Below the pieces are notes generated by a model that made no database searches, was not told where the DNA came from, and saw only the letters and a program-made list of their open reading frames with translations. Source: Porphyrobacter sp. IPPAS B-1204 (GTDB lineage Bacteria > Pseudomonadota > Alphaproteobacteria > Sphingomonadales > Sphingomonadaceae). Taken from it: 64,000 nucleotides of DNA. A program made the translations under genes and the position numbers. The stretch's first letter is position 1. Every line of letters begins with the position of its first letter. Shown one piece after another: positions 27,104-34,878 of the stretch. The DNA lies in contig RHGM01000002.1 of NCBI GenBank assembly GCA_003724185.1, forward strand, positions 126,804 to 190,803, given 5' to 3'.

Positions 27104-27400
27104 TCAAGACGCGGGGCTCCGGTCGGTGTTCCAGTCCCAGAGCACCACACACTGGCCTCCTGTGAGCCGGGAGGGATAGGCCAGACCATGAGAACCTGAC
27201 GCATGGAGCTGGTCAGCGACAGCCCAGCTGACAGGTTCATCGCCGACGCCGGCAATGAGACGCCACTCGTAGGTCAGAGGTTCGTCGCCGATATCTAGCG
27301 CCATGCGGCTCGCCGGATCAACAAGGTCGGCAAGCCGCGCAACTTGCAAACCGTACGGCCGCAGATTTGGCCACTCTGTCCGTGAGCACAATTCGAGCCG
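27104..27400 (-). pseudogene. Second RES-domain fragment
   Basis: The minus strand encodes the C-terminal part of a RES toxin: YGLQVARLADLVDP, DEPVSWAVADQL, SGSHGLAYPSRL and CVVLWDW. These match the RES segments for the DLTD-like strand, the LAD helix and the final GGxxxVL strand. The N-terminal half with the conserved Arg and Tyr is absent. It lies directly behind the intact RES gene but is not a copy of its end, so a second, different RES locus was probably deleted here. Confidence 0.6.
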
Positions 27401-27411
27401 CTGTTTCAGCA

Positions 27412-27912
27412 TTATCGCCAAGAGTCGCGATTCTTCGGAAGGAGACCATGCTTGTCTTCGGCAATCACTTGTGCCCCTCCCGTTTCGTTCCAGCGCCACA
27501 GGACGAGGTTGCGACCGGCGGCCTGAGTCGAGGAATAGACCAATCCGTCAAACTGTGCCGCGATGAGCGTTTCGGCTGCCTCCTGGCTAGGAGACAAGCG
27601 TTGCGCATATTGCGGCCCCCACCAAGGCTGAACCATAAGGTCATCTGCCAGTGTATGCCTTCGCCGCAGATCTTCGTCATCATAATCGCCGATCAGACCG
27701 CTTGAGACTTGATAACGCACCAGCGTCACCGGGATGAAATCAAGTATCTGTTGATTGGCTTCCTTGACCGCAGTGAGCGGATCGAAAGAGAGATAGAGCG
27801 CAGGCCTCCCGCGCACGTTCCAACGGCCACCATTTTTAGCTGCACCAGCGCCGCTGGTGGGCATGGAGGCCCACTCGGGCGTATGCGCCCGGTAACATAT
27901 GGCGGGTTCCAC
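27412..27912 (-). CDS. RES-domain toxin (NAD-consuming family)
   Basis: The 166-residue protein has RES features: YRAHTPEW near the start, the GGRWNVRGRPALYLSFD segment, AVKEANQQ with the conserved Glu, and a C-terminal GLVYSSTQAAGRNLVLWRW. RES toxins (MbcT, Res of Photorhabdus) break down NAD+. The start is probably GTG 27912, nine bases after the antitoxin stop. It pairs with the DUF2384 antitoxin upstream. All the key RES segments are present, so it looks functional. Confidence 0.87.
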   Translation of the reverse strand: MEPAICYRAHTPEWASMPTSGAGAAKNGGRWNVRGRPALYLSFDPLTAVKEANQQILDFIPVTLVRYQVSSGLIGDYDDEDLRRRHTLADDLMVQPWWGPQYAQRLSPSQEAAETLIAAQFDGLVYSSTQAAGRNLVLWRWNETGGAQVIAEDKHGLLPKNRDSWR

Positions 27913-27921
27913 GACGGCAGA

Positions 27922-28278
27922 TCAGGCGTAAACGCCGTTGTAGACATTCTCGAGGTGCCCATGCACCCATGCGATGTTGCCATCCTTGACGTGTTCCATC
28001 GCGGTCTTCGTTCCCATCGAAACAATGGGTGTGTATTTGAACCACACCACGGCCCGCTCGAGTGATCCTGCGATTTCGCTAGCATGAGTCAGCAGACGCA
28101 CCAGCGGCAACAAGGCTTCCCTGCCTTTCTTGCCAAGCGGCTCGGCCGCTAGCGTGTTGCGGCTCACACCGACCAAATCGGCAAGCTCGGAGACGGGAAT
28201 ATGCAGCTGCTCCGCCAACGCACGCGGATTGATCGAGCCGCTGCTGGTAACGAACCGGGCCTGAGCTTGGGGTATCAT
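27922..28278 (-). CDS. Xre/MbcA/ParS-type antitoxin (DUF2384)
   Basis: The 118-residue protein has an N-terminal helix-turn-helix (LHIPVSELADLVGVSRNTLA). Its C-terminal DUF2384 toxin-binding domain ends in NVYNGVYA, whose final residues typically plug the RES active site. ATG 28278 has AAGGAG at good spacing; the longer frame to 28317 is unnecessary. It precedes the RES toxin by nine bases and likely represses the operon. Confidence 0.87.
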   Translation of the reverse strand: MIPQAQARFVTSSGSINPRALAEQLHIPVSELADLVGVSRNTLAAEPLGKKGREALLPLVRLLTHASEIAGSLERAVVWFKYTPIVSMGTKTAMEHVKDGNIAWVHGHLENVYNGVYA

Positions 28279-28360
28279 GACAAGTCTCCTTGGGCTCAAA
28301 TAGTGCATTAGGTGCACAAAATCCAGTCAATCTCGAACGTCTGGCCAACGAAGTGCCGCT

Positions 28361-28672
28361 TCAATGTTCCGAGACCAGCATGATCGTCACGGTGCGAGCC
28401 ATCATAGACGGGTCGGCGGGGTCCTCGCTTCCGAACTCAAGGTTGGTGTCGTAGTAGTCGACTTTGAAGACAATGGTCTGCCCCTCGAAGGTCAGTCTGC
28501 CAAAGTCCCGCTCGCCCCAGGCGTCTTTGTCGAACCTGTGTGTCCTGACGGCGGCAATAGGCTGTGCCTGCGTGACCAATCCGGCCTACGTGTCACCGCT
28601 GCAGAAGGCATCGAGGCCGCCGCGGGTGAACAGGATCCGGGCGCAGCGAAGCCGCCTGGCGACATGGGGCGC
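28361..28672 (-). pseudogene. DUF3768 gene with in-frame TAG
   Basis: The C-terminal 72 codons (from TTG 28579) match DUF3768: DAWGERDFGRLTFEGQ, VFKVDYYDTNLEFGSEDPAD and TVTIMLVSEH. In the same frame upstream, the expected N-terminus is present (ARRLRCARILFTRGGLDAFC, SGDT). It is separated by a TAG at 28586-28588. No upstream ATG/GTG follows the TGA of DUF7007, so the gene was either coupled to it or is damaged. A short TTG-initiated product is possible. Confidence 0.65.
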
Positions 28673-29311
28673 TCACAGCACGACTTCCTTGGTGGCGGGC
28701 GCATCGGCCTCAATACGCACAGCTCCGATCTCGTCGAAGCCGTTGACCGGACGGCTGCTGTCGTAATTTACCCTTTCGATGAGCCCGTGGATGGGATCGC
28801 CCTGAAAGATGGCATGGCCCATCGCATCGGCCCGGACGACGCGCCGTGCGACCACGCCGACCTTGCCTTCGGGCACCCAGCCTGCCCAATCGCCGGATGC
28901 GCTGACCACGACGTAGTTCCCGATCTGTGCTCTGACAGCCTGTCGCCGGCGCAGGACATCGCTGTCCTTTGGTTCGACGGGCTCACCGGTATACGCGGAG
29001 TAGCGGTCAGGGTGCCACGCCTTCACGCTCGCGCGGGCGTTGTCGACGAGCAAATCAAAGCCCTTCGTGGGTAGCGCCATGAATTCGTCATCGAAAGCAA
29101 GCACAACCAGCGCCCAGTCGACGTCTTCTTCGTAAGACGGGCCATCGAGCCTCAGCGCTTTCGGCATAGCGCTCTGACGCTGATCGGACAGAAGCATGCC
29201 GCCATGGCCGGAAGTCTGGATTTCCCAGACACCGGGAAGGATCTGTGTCGCGGTCTGGGGGGCTCCCCACATGCTGTCGCGGGGTTGTTCGCAGGGAAGA
29301 AATCGGGGCAT
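28673..29311 (-). CDS. DUF7007 plasmid protein
   Basis: A 212-residue protein with the DUF7007 beginning (MWGAPQTATQILPGVWEIQT, SGHGGMLLSDQRQSAMP) and an acidic segment (YEEDVDWALVVLAFDDEFM). ATG 29311 has AAGGAG seven bases upstream. It sits between the DUF1173 and DUF3768 genes in the order usual for alphaproteobacterial plasmids. A G-rich tract (29337-29354) lies just upstream. The C-terminus appears intact. The molecular function is unknown. Confidence 0.75.
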   Translation of the reverse strand: MPRFLPCEQPRDSMWGAPQTATQILPGVWEIQTSGHGGMLLSDQRQSAMPKALRLDGPSYEEDVDWALVVLAFDDEFMALPTKGFDLLVDNARASVKAWHPDRYSAYTGEPVEPKDSDVLRRRQAVRAQIGNYVVVSASGDWAGWVPEGKVGVVARRVVRADAMGHAIFQGDPIHGLIERVNYDSSRPVNGFDEIGAVRIEADAPATKEVVL

Positions 29312-29336
29312 TGGTCATCTCCTTATTGGATCTGAC

Positions 29337-29354
29337 CCATCCCCTCCCCCTCCC
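29337..29354 (-). promoter_or_regulatory. G-rich leader tract before DUF7007
   Basis: The coding strand reads GGGAGGGGGAGGGGATGGG, ending 25 bases before the start codon. Its four closely spaced G-runs have intramolecular G-quadruplex potential in the mRNA. Similar tracts precede several other minus-strand genes in this module. Confidence 0.5.
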
Positions 29355-29357
29355 ATT

Positions 29358-30655
29358 TCAGCCGATCCCAAGGTTTGCCTTGAGGATGGCTGCCGTCCCG
29401 TGGGAATCGATCGTGGTTGCGCGCGCCGCGATAACCCGGCCCGCTTTGCTGAGGCCTTCCAGCTGGTGCCGCTTGGCGGCAAGATAGTCAGGATCCTCGC
29501 GGGCCATGACCTCGAGCGCTGCCTCGATCAATTCTCCGGTGGTGTTGTCGCGAATGTCGAGAATGAAATCCGGTCGCACCGTGCCTGCGGCTGTAGGGAG
29601 ATCAAAAAGCGGACGCTTGAAGCCGAGGGCAATCCCGCGGCGGCGCAGGTGATATTGGAGATCGAGGAGCTCGCAGGCGACCTTGCGCTCATAGACATTG
29701 TGAACCGGGATGAAGTTCGCAGTGCGGGCCAGTGGCTATGCGAAGCCGCGGAGCGCAGCATAGCCATCGCGCGGGTTGTGCTCGCCGACGACGACCCGCA
29801 CCAGATAGGGTGGCCCGATCAGCGATCCTGAATACTGGACGCGGGTCTTGAGGTCGAGCTCCCTGCCCTTCCCCAGGAACAGCGTCGTTCCTGAAATGTC
29901 GTTGGCATAGAGCGCCAGGAAGGCCTGCGGCGCGAGGCCTACGGGCCATGTTTTCGCGGCCTTGCGCAGGCGGGCGAACACGGTCTTGCGCTCAAAGGGA
30001 TCGATGTGCGTATAGAAGTGCGCAGCCAGCGGGATGCGAGGGGCGATCTCGAGCCGGACTGCCGCCTGTCGCAGGCGCGCAAATTCCGAGGTCATCGTGC
30101 ACTTGCGCCCCGCATGGAGCGGGAGTGGCTCGACCTCGTTCACCCTGGCCATCTCCATCAACAGCCAGAGAAGACGCGCAAGGCGGGGTATGGCGACACC
30201 GCGGGTGCGATCATCGGGCTCGCTGTCGGGGGCGCTTCGGCCAGCTTCTCGGGCGCGAGACGGTGAGCGATGAACAGACCGTCGGGCTGGTTGATGACCG
30301 GTGCATCGGCAGATCACTTCTCGCGGACGCGCTGCGGCGCCTGTTCGCGGAAGAACGGACACTCGGGCAAGTGCTCGGGCCGTCTTTGCCGCCTGCTGGT
30401 CAAGCGGCGCAGGTAGTAGGTTTCCGCTTCCGAAAGGTAGGCTGGCGACATGAGCGACGGCGGTTCGTTATCGCCCGCGCAATCGCAGGCGATCCACTGT
30501 TCATGGGTTCGCGCCTTGACCACCATCGTGACACTGGCGCGGTGGTCGGCCTCGCTCCCCTCCCCTTCGTACCAGCGAACCAGTGCATTGCGCACGACCT
30601 CGGGTACGGGCGTTCGCTGAGAGAGGCCTCTCGAATGGCGCGGTACGAGCCACAT
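29358..30655 (-). pseudogene. DUF1173 plasmid gene, multiply broken
   Basis: Collinear DUF1173 segments run through the region. The N-terminal part is at 30655-30314 (WIACDCAGDNEPPSLMSPAY, SEAETYYLRRLTSR, HLPECPFFREQA). It is followed by TGA (30314-30316) and then in-frame LFIAHRLAPEKLAEAP. A frameshift near 30190-30210 leads into RLARLLWLLMEMA, GLAPQAFLALYANDISGTTL and YLVRVVVGEH. A TAG at 29736-29738 sits where members read GYAQP, and the same frame then continues through RPDFILDIRDNTTGELIEAA to the TGA at 29358. At least three lesions make it nonfunctional. Confidence 0.8.
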
Positions 30656-30813
30656 GGCGCTGAAACTACAGCAATAGCGATTGACCGTCTATATTGTTCT
30701 ATACATGTTCCAAAGGAGGGAGATTGCCGTTATGAAGCAGTCATGGGCCATCGGCCGGTTTGACCTTGATCTTACCTTGCGCGATGCGAGCCTCGAACCG
30801 GCCAACGCACCGC

Positions 30814-31227
30814 ATGCTGGCGGCCGCCGCGATCAGCACCGAGGTCGAGGATGCATACTATGCGGCCGTAGAACTGCGCGAGGCCGTTCAGTGGGTGCAT
30901 GAGGGCGAGCCAGGTGCGAAGCTCAAGCTGTCGATGATCCTCGGCAATCAGTGCGACGACTACCAGCGGTGCCTCTGTTTCATCCTGGAAGGGCGCGGTG
31001 TCGTCCAGATGCTCGATGATCTGATGTGGCTGGAAGACCTGCTTGAGGCGCGAGGGCGCGTGGCTGGCAAGCTCATGAATCGTCGTGCGTCGATAATGCC
31101 ACAGGTGCGGCCCTATGTCGCTACGGAGCCCGATGGCCCGCTGGTCGCTGTAACCCGGGAGTTCCAGCAGGGGCCCTCCTGGTATCTCGATCCTGAACTC
31201 AGCGACTCCCCTAAGCGACCGCTATAG
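30814..31227 (+). CDS. Hypothetical protein, possibly missing its N-terminus
   Basis: About 137 residues, mostly helical (STEVEDAYYAAVELREAVQW, DLMWLEDLLEARGRVAGKLM), with no recognised domain. An excellent ribosome site (GGAGGGAG) precedes ATG 30732, but that start opens a different frame (MKQSWAIGRFDLDLTLRDAS). That sequence reads naturally into this one if shifted near 30800-30815. A one-base lesion may therefore have split the gene; otherwise translation starts at ATG 30814. Confidence 0.5.
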   Translation: MLAAAAISTEVEDAYYAAVELREAVQWVHEGEPGAKLKLSMILGNQCDDYQRCLCFILEGRGVVQMLDDLMWLEDLLEARGRVAGKLMNRRASIMPQVRPYVATEPDGPLVAVTREFQQGPSWYLDPELSDSPKRPL

Positions 31228-31512
31228 GTGCCGCTCAAAATCCATGCTTTGATGCAATACGCGAACAATCAGAATGCCGTCCGGCGCGGAAATGTAGAAT
31301 ATCACATGAGCGCCCTGCCTGATCCGGCGCAAGTGCGGCACAACCGGTTCTGCGCTTTGCCCAAGATGCGGATTATCGAGCAGGGACGCAAAACAGGCTT
31401 TCAACTGACCCAGATATTTGCGCGCCTGGTCCCGACCGAACTCGGTGGTCGTATATTGCGAGATCAGGACGAGATCGTTGTCAGCTTTCCGGCTGATCCG
31501 CAGCTCACGCAT
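31222..31512 (-). CDS. parE: ParE-family toxin
   Basis: The 96-residue RelE/ParE-fold protein (MRELRISRKADNDLVLISQY, RIRQGAHVIFYISAPDGILI, VRVLHQSMDFERHL) would poison DNA gyrase if it acts like ParE. ATG 31512 overlaps the end of parD by eight bases, supporting coupling. It is complete, and its last six bases overlap the convergent hypothetical gene at 31227. Confidence 0.87.
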   Translation of the reverse strand: MRELRISRKADNDLVLISQYTTTEFGRDQARKYLGQLKACFASLLDNPHLGQSAEPVVPHLRRIRQGAHVIFYISAPDGILIVRVLHQSMDFERHL

Positions 31513-31759
31513 TCGCGCTTCGCGCGCGCTCTTCGCCCTCGGCCCAGATATCGTCGAGTGACCGCTCGCTAAGGCCACTGTCGATCCCTTCGCTGATCGC
31601 CTTGCGCAGGTCGGAGAGCTTGCCCTGCTCTTCCTGGTCGCGGCGCACGAGATCGCGGATGTATTCACTGTCGTTGGTGAAGGCTCCCCGGGCAATCTGA
31701 GTCTTGATCCAGGAGTCCTGTTTATCGCTCAGTGTGATGGTTTTGCGGACGGTCGCCAT
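31505..31759 (-). CDS. parD: ParD-family antitoxin
   Basis: The 84-residue protein has an N-terminal ribbon-helix-helix (TVRKTITLSDKQDSWIKTQI, NDSEYIRDLVRRDQE) and a C-terminal tail that would neutralise ParE. It starts at ATG 31759 with GGAG upstream and overlaps parE. RHH dimers of this family repress their own promoter. Confidence 0.88.
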   Translation of the reverse strand: MATVRKTITLSDKQDSWIKTQIARGAFTNDSEYIRDLVRRDQEEQGKLSDLRKAISEGIDSGLSERSLDDIWAEGEERARSANA

Positions 31760-31858
31760 AGTTCGCTCCTTGGCCCTGAGGTTATCATACTATTGGTGCA
31801 GTGCGCAACGGGCCAGCCAGACATGGGTCTTCAGGATGGACGGGGGCGTGATCGGAAC

Positions 31859-32320
31859 TCATGGGGCAAGCTGAGCGCGGCCAGCAGCCGCGGGACAGCG
31901 TGTCCTCACAAAGCCACTATCGTCCCATCTCGCATCGTAGATGGCGGCCTCGCTTTCGAGTTGATGGCACGACAGATCGCGGCCTCGTGCCTCGACAAGA
32001 GCAAGTGTTCGACCGAAACGGTCATAGCCGACCCGCCGGATCACCATCGTTGTCGCGATGGCCGCGCGCAAATTGCGGGTGCTCGCCTCAGGGTCGCCGG
32101 GCGCGCAGTTGCGGCCCGCACGGCACTGACCCCGTTTTTCAGGCGCATCAATGGCGAGCAGGCGGATGCGTTCATCTCCGCAGCGCAGAGTGTCGCCGTC
32201 AACCACGCGGCATTGCGTGATCGTTTCTGCCGGCGGAAGTTCTGGCGCTGCCAAGCATCCCCCACCCGATCCCGCAAGGATCAGCACAGGCAGGATAGAA
32301 AATCGACGATGGCTTGTCAT
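31859..32320 (-). CDS. Exported thermonuclease-like protein (SNase family)
   Basis: The 153-residue protein has a signal peptide (SHRRFSILPVLILAGSGGGC, cleavage near LAA) and a staphylococcal-nuclease OB-fold. Catalytic motifs are visible: VVDGDTLRC, the RLLAIDAPEKRG segment with Arg, Asp and Glu, and RVGYDRFGRTLALV with the second Arg. The Cys in GGGC could be a weak lipobox. Its ATG overlaps the stop of the preceding gene (TAATG). SNase homologues are frequent plasmid cargo; role unknown. Confidence 0.82.
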   Translation of the reverse strand: MTSHRRFSILPVLILAGSGGGCLAAPELPPAETITQCRVVDGDTLRCGDERIRLLAIDAPEKRGQCRAGRNCAPGDPEASTRNLRAAIATTMVIRRVGYDRFGRTLALVEARGRDLSCHQLESEAAIYDARWDDSGFVRTRCPAAAGRAQLAP

Positions 32321-32541
32321 TATGCGCGCAGTTCCACTTCGATGTGCGCGCCGCCTGGCCCCTCATCGGTCACATGGAATGGCTTCAGCGGATCGCCCGT
32401 GCGGATGACCGCGACCGGGCGGCGCTTGTGCTCAAAGAGGCGCGAGGCGACGCGGCTCGCATTTTCCCGGCTACACAGCTCGAGCCGTCGCGGGCTTAGT
32501 TGCGTTTCTCCAAACATAAGGCAACTCATGGCAGGTGTCAT
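32320..32541 (-). CDS. Small hypothetical protein, 73 aa
   Basis: A basic N-terminal part followed by a short beta-rich end (RPVAVIRTGDPLKPFHVTDE). The start overlaps the stop of the DUF6927-like gene (ATGA, 32538-32541) and the stop overlaps the SNase start, making a tightly coupled three-gene operon. No family is recognised. Confidence 0.6.
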   Translation of the reverse strand: MTPAMSCLMFGETQLSPRRLELCSRENASRVASRLFEHKRRPVAVIRTGDPLKPFHVTDEGPGGAHIEVELRA

Positions 32542-33170
32542 CCGAACTGGGTCTTTTGGACGCGTGTTTGCGGCACGATCGTGAAATTCATACGGGCAAG
32601 ATTGCCGATGCGGTAGCAGGGAAGCCCGTCGGCGGTGAGAGCGAGCCTGGTCTTGCGGCCTTGGTTGCGGATGAAGAACTCATCGCCTTCATAGCCATCG
32701 GTGAAGCGTATCTTGGACGGCAGTCGGATCTGCATTCCGTCCTCGAGCTTGCGCGATCCTCGCAGGAGATTGCGGATGCAGCGGCGGCGCCAGACCAGCC
32801 CCGCATGATTGTCGGTCGGGTCCAGCAGCCGGAGGATGCGCTCGGGGCATTCACACTCGAACGGCCCGGCAGTTTCATCGAGGTCCTTGTAGGCAAACAC
32901 GTAGCCGTCACTGGCATGCGGATTCCAGCGCACGAGCACGACGGCCGCGAACACCGGCCCGGTCCTGCCGTTTTCAACGGGCTCGATGGCCGCATACCAG
33001 ACCTTGTTGCGCAGACAGGAGGAGGCGATCACACGCAGTCCTCGGGTAGAAGTCCCGTCAGGCAGCGGGTCATGCGGCCTTGCCTCTATCCTCTTGCCCT
33101 CAGGGTCATAGGGGTGTTCGAAAGTGAACTGCGCATCGAGATACTCCTTGGGTGTCTTGTAGGGGTGCAT
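32538..33170 (-). CDS. DUF6927-like plasmid protein
   Basis: From ATG 33170, about 210 residues. The segments CLRNKVWYAAIEPVE, VFAAVVLVRWNPHASDGYVF and YKDLDETAGPFECECPERIL, DLLxPTD-type, resemble DUF6927 proteins of alphaproteobacterial plasmids. A Cys-x-Cys pair is conserved-looking. The C-terminal half (SKIRFTDGYEGDEFFIRNQG) may be a separate small domain. Directly upstream the reading frame abuts a ParB-like fragment in other frames, so the natural start could have been altered by deletion. Confidence 0.55.
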   Translation of the reverse strand: MHPYKTPKEYLDAQFTFEHPYDPEGKRIEARPHDPLPDGTSTRGLRVIASSCLRNKVWYAAIEPVENGRTGPVFAAVVLVRWNPHASDGYVFAYKDLDETAGPFECECPERILRLLDPTDNHAGLVWRRRCIRNLLRGSRKLEDGMQIRLPSKIRFTDGYEGDEFFIRNQGRKTRLALTADGLPCYRIGNLARMNFTIVPQTRVQKTQFG

Positions 33171-33382
33171 CGCTGGCGAGCAGCTGAAGAGCCTCGAGGC
33201 GCCGACCACCGGCAAAGACAGCATAGTGCCCGCGCGGCTTCTTGAGCGCGGTGACCAGCAGGTTCTGGAGGAGGCGCCGCGATGTCGCTTGCGAGCTGGG
33301 CAATGTTGGTGCGGCCGGCCTTGCGGACATTGCTGTCCGAAAGCCGGAGCCGCGAGAGGAGGATCATCTGCTCCATCGTCAT
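33150..33382 (-). pseudogene. ParB/Srx-like N-terminal remnant
   Basis: From ATG 33382 (or 33376) the frame reads ILLSRLRLSDSNVRKAGRTN, then IAQLASDIA, the start of a ParB nuclease-type domain. It shifts near 33275 into another frame carrying LLQNLLVTALKKPRGHYAVF and AGGRRLEALQLLAS. Homology then ends at the start of the DUF6927-like frame. The gene is frameshifted and deleted downstream. Large ParB-domain proteins with this beginning are common on Sphingomonad plasmids and are distinct from the partition ParB at 47.1 kb. Confidence 0.65.
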
Positions 33383-33409
33383 TCTCCTGGATTGGGTCCG
33401 GCGAACAAA

Positions 33410-33436
33410 CCCCCCGGACCCCCTCCCCCAAACCCC
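33410..33436 (-). promoter_or_regulatory. G-rich leader tract before the ParB-like remnant
   Basis: The coding strand carries several G-runs (GGGGTTTGGGGGAGGGGGTC, then GGGGGG), ending about 28 bases before the start codon at 33382. It is the same type of tract as before DUF7007, the toprim gene and the strawberry-notch-like gene. Confidence 0.45.
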
Positions 33437-33685
33437 ACTCCCCTTTCTTCTTCAGGAGGTCAGAGACTGCAGCTGAGCAGCCGAGAGAATTACGGGGTCC
33501 CTCCTCCGCCCTTTTCCAAAGATCGATGGTGCCGCTACTGTGTCCGAAACTTTTACGCTCCGTTCGGACAGAGGGCGTTCAGCACTCAGCGAACGCGGCT
33601 TCAGAGGCTGTCTGAGTGTTCTCACCACAGGCCTAGGAGATGCAAATATCTGTGGTGGGTCGGCAGCCAGCGCTAGGCTGCGAAA

Positions 33686-33736
33686 GGCGGTTTTGCCCCG
33701 CTTCTGGAAAATTCCTGCCGTTCAGGAAGCGACCCC
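33686..33736 (-). repeat. 51-bp dispersed repeat, copy C
   Basis: The complement begins GGGGTCGCTTCCTGAACGGC, identical over those 20 bases to copy A, and ends AAAACCGCC. It lies in a gene-free stretch of about 390 bases between the ParB-like remnant and a small membrane protein. Confidence 0.7.
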
Positions 33737-33772
33737 GTTGCGGTCAAGAACTCTCTCGGCCATTCTTTCGAG

Positions 33773-34054
33773 ATGAAATGCCGCACGCACCCAATTGTGA
33801 ACAAACTCTCTTTTCTGCCATCGGCAACACAGAGGGGATGGAAGAGACCGTTTTTGGCACTGCTGTCTTTGCCCATCATCGGCCTAGGCGCGGCAGTGAG
33901 TTTGGGGAGCCTTGGCGTGGATGGTGCAGTTTCACCCATCATTCTTCTGCTCTTGGGACTGATTACCGCTGCCTTCGGTTTGCTTGGACTCGGCGTCTCG
34001 ATGTTTGGCTGCAGCGCATGCGTGGCCAAGCTGTTTGGTCGTTGGACGATTTAA
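33773..34054 (+). CDS. Small membrane protein, 93 aa
   Basis: Two hydrophobic segments (about residues 26-45, FLALLSLPIIGLGAAVSLGS, and 53-78, SPIILLLLGLITAAFGLLGL) flank a short polar loop. The C-terminus is basic and contains two Cys. No family is recognised. The ribosome site is weak (GAG close to ATG). The hydrophobic organisation supports a real gene; its neighbours on the other strand are plasmid genes. Confidence 0.45.
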   Translation: MKCRTHPIVNKLSFLPSATQRGWKRPFLALLSLPIIGLGAAVSLGSLGVDGAVSPIILLLLGLITAAFGLLGLGVSMFGCSACVAKLFGRWTI

Positions 34055-34191
34055 TCCACCGTGATTCTCGGCGGTCAACTGTGTTCCAGAAGCTCTTCGC
34101 CCAAGTCCGGAATCCACCCAGTTGCTGCCGATTTCGATGGATCGGAGCATCACCAAAACCGGTCAGTCTGCTATCGCTGCCAAAGCTGCTG

Positions 34192-34605
34192 CTATCCAGC
34201 GGTTGACTTGCGCGGCCTTCCGCCCTTTCGACCGTTTGCGCGCGCTGCGGCAACCTTGGCGGGCGTGCGGGCTCTACCTCCCTGTGCACCGAGGTGTTTG
34301 GCCATCCACTTTTCCGAGCCGAACACACCTTGGATGAGTGCGGGAACATACAAATCCGCATTGAGCTGCGGCCAATGCAGTCCAAGGCCCGCAGGGCTAA
34401 CCTCGATGTCTGCCAGCTTGTCAGCGGGGGCGTCAGCGAGCCCCTCGGCAAGAGCCGCGGGGAATGTCAGCTCGATACCCGCGTGAAGCGCTACCACCAC
34501 CCTGCCGCGACGCCGGTCATAGCGAGCGGAGACGGCATGCCCTGCGGCACGGCTTTCAGCCATACGTGCTTCGGCTTCTTCGAGTTGCTGTTCAGTAACT
34601 GCCAT
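34192..34605 (-). CDS. DUF2442-like protein with basic C-terminal tail
   Basis: The 137-residue protein starts with a helix and then a DUF2442-type domain (VSARYDRRRGRVVVALHAGI, ELTFPAALAEGLADAPADKL, ADIEVSPAGLGLHWPQLNAD). It ends in a Lys/Arg/Gly tail (ANGRKGGRPRKS) like an AT-hook. ATG 34605 is 14 bases inside the DUF4160 gene. DUF4160/DUF2442 neighbours form a common putative toxin-antitoxin-like pair; function unproven. Confidence 0.75.
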   Translation of the reverse strand: MAVTEQQLEEAEARMAESRAAGHAVSARYDRRRGRVVVALHAGIELTFPAALAEGLADAPADKLADIEVSPAGLGLHWPQLNADLYVPALIQGVFGSEKWMAKHLGAQGGRARTPAKVAAARANGRKGGRPRKSTAG

Positions 34606-34840
34606 GTGCTTTGCTCCATTCTTCACACAGCGCTGGAATGGCGCCCATTAACGCTTCAGCGATCTCGTTGGCCTCTCGTAGCCTGAAGCCAAAACTTTCG
34701 CGCAGTTCCGGCGGTCCTTCAGGGCAATTCAGGATGAATACCGCCTCACCGTTGGGACCTATTACATGAACATGCGCCGGGCGGTGATCGTTGGGCCAAA
34801 TCACGACCCTCAGGCCACCGATACGATATACTACAGGCAT
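34592..34840 (-). CDS. DUF4160 protein
   Basis: The 82-residue protein matches DUF4160: MPVVYRIGGLRVVIWPNDHR, the PAHVHVIGPNGEAVF core with HVHV, and REANEIAEALMGAIPALCEE. ATG 34840 has AGGAG nine bases upstream. It overlaps the DUF2442-like gene downstream, suggesting a co-translated pair, often proposed as a toxin-antitoxin system. Confidence 0.85.
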   Translation of the reverse strand: MPVVYRIGGLRVVIWPNDHRPAHVHVIGPNGEAVFILNCPEGPPELRESFGFRLREANEIAEALMGAIPALCEEWSKAHGSY

Positions 34841-34878
34841 GTGGACTCCTATCAGAAACCCAAGCGGTAGGGAATAGC

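Noticed and set aside
26599..27255. 218-codon minus-strand frame in the gene-poor stretch
   Set aside because: Ser/Arg/Pro-rich without motifs, and overlaps the better-supported RES fragment in another frame.
29948..30763. 271-codon plus-strand frame across the DUF1173 region
   Set aside because: The minus strand carries collinear DUF1173 homology; this frame has shadow-like composition.
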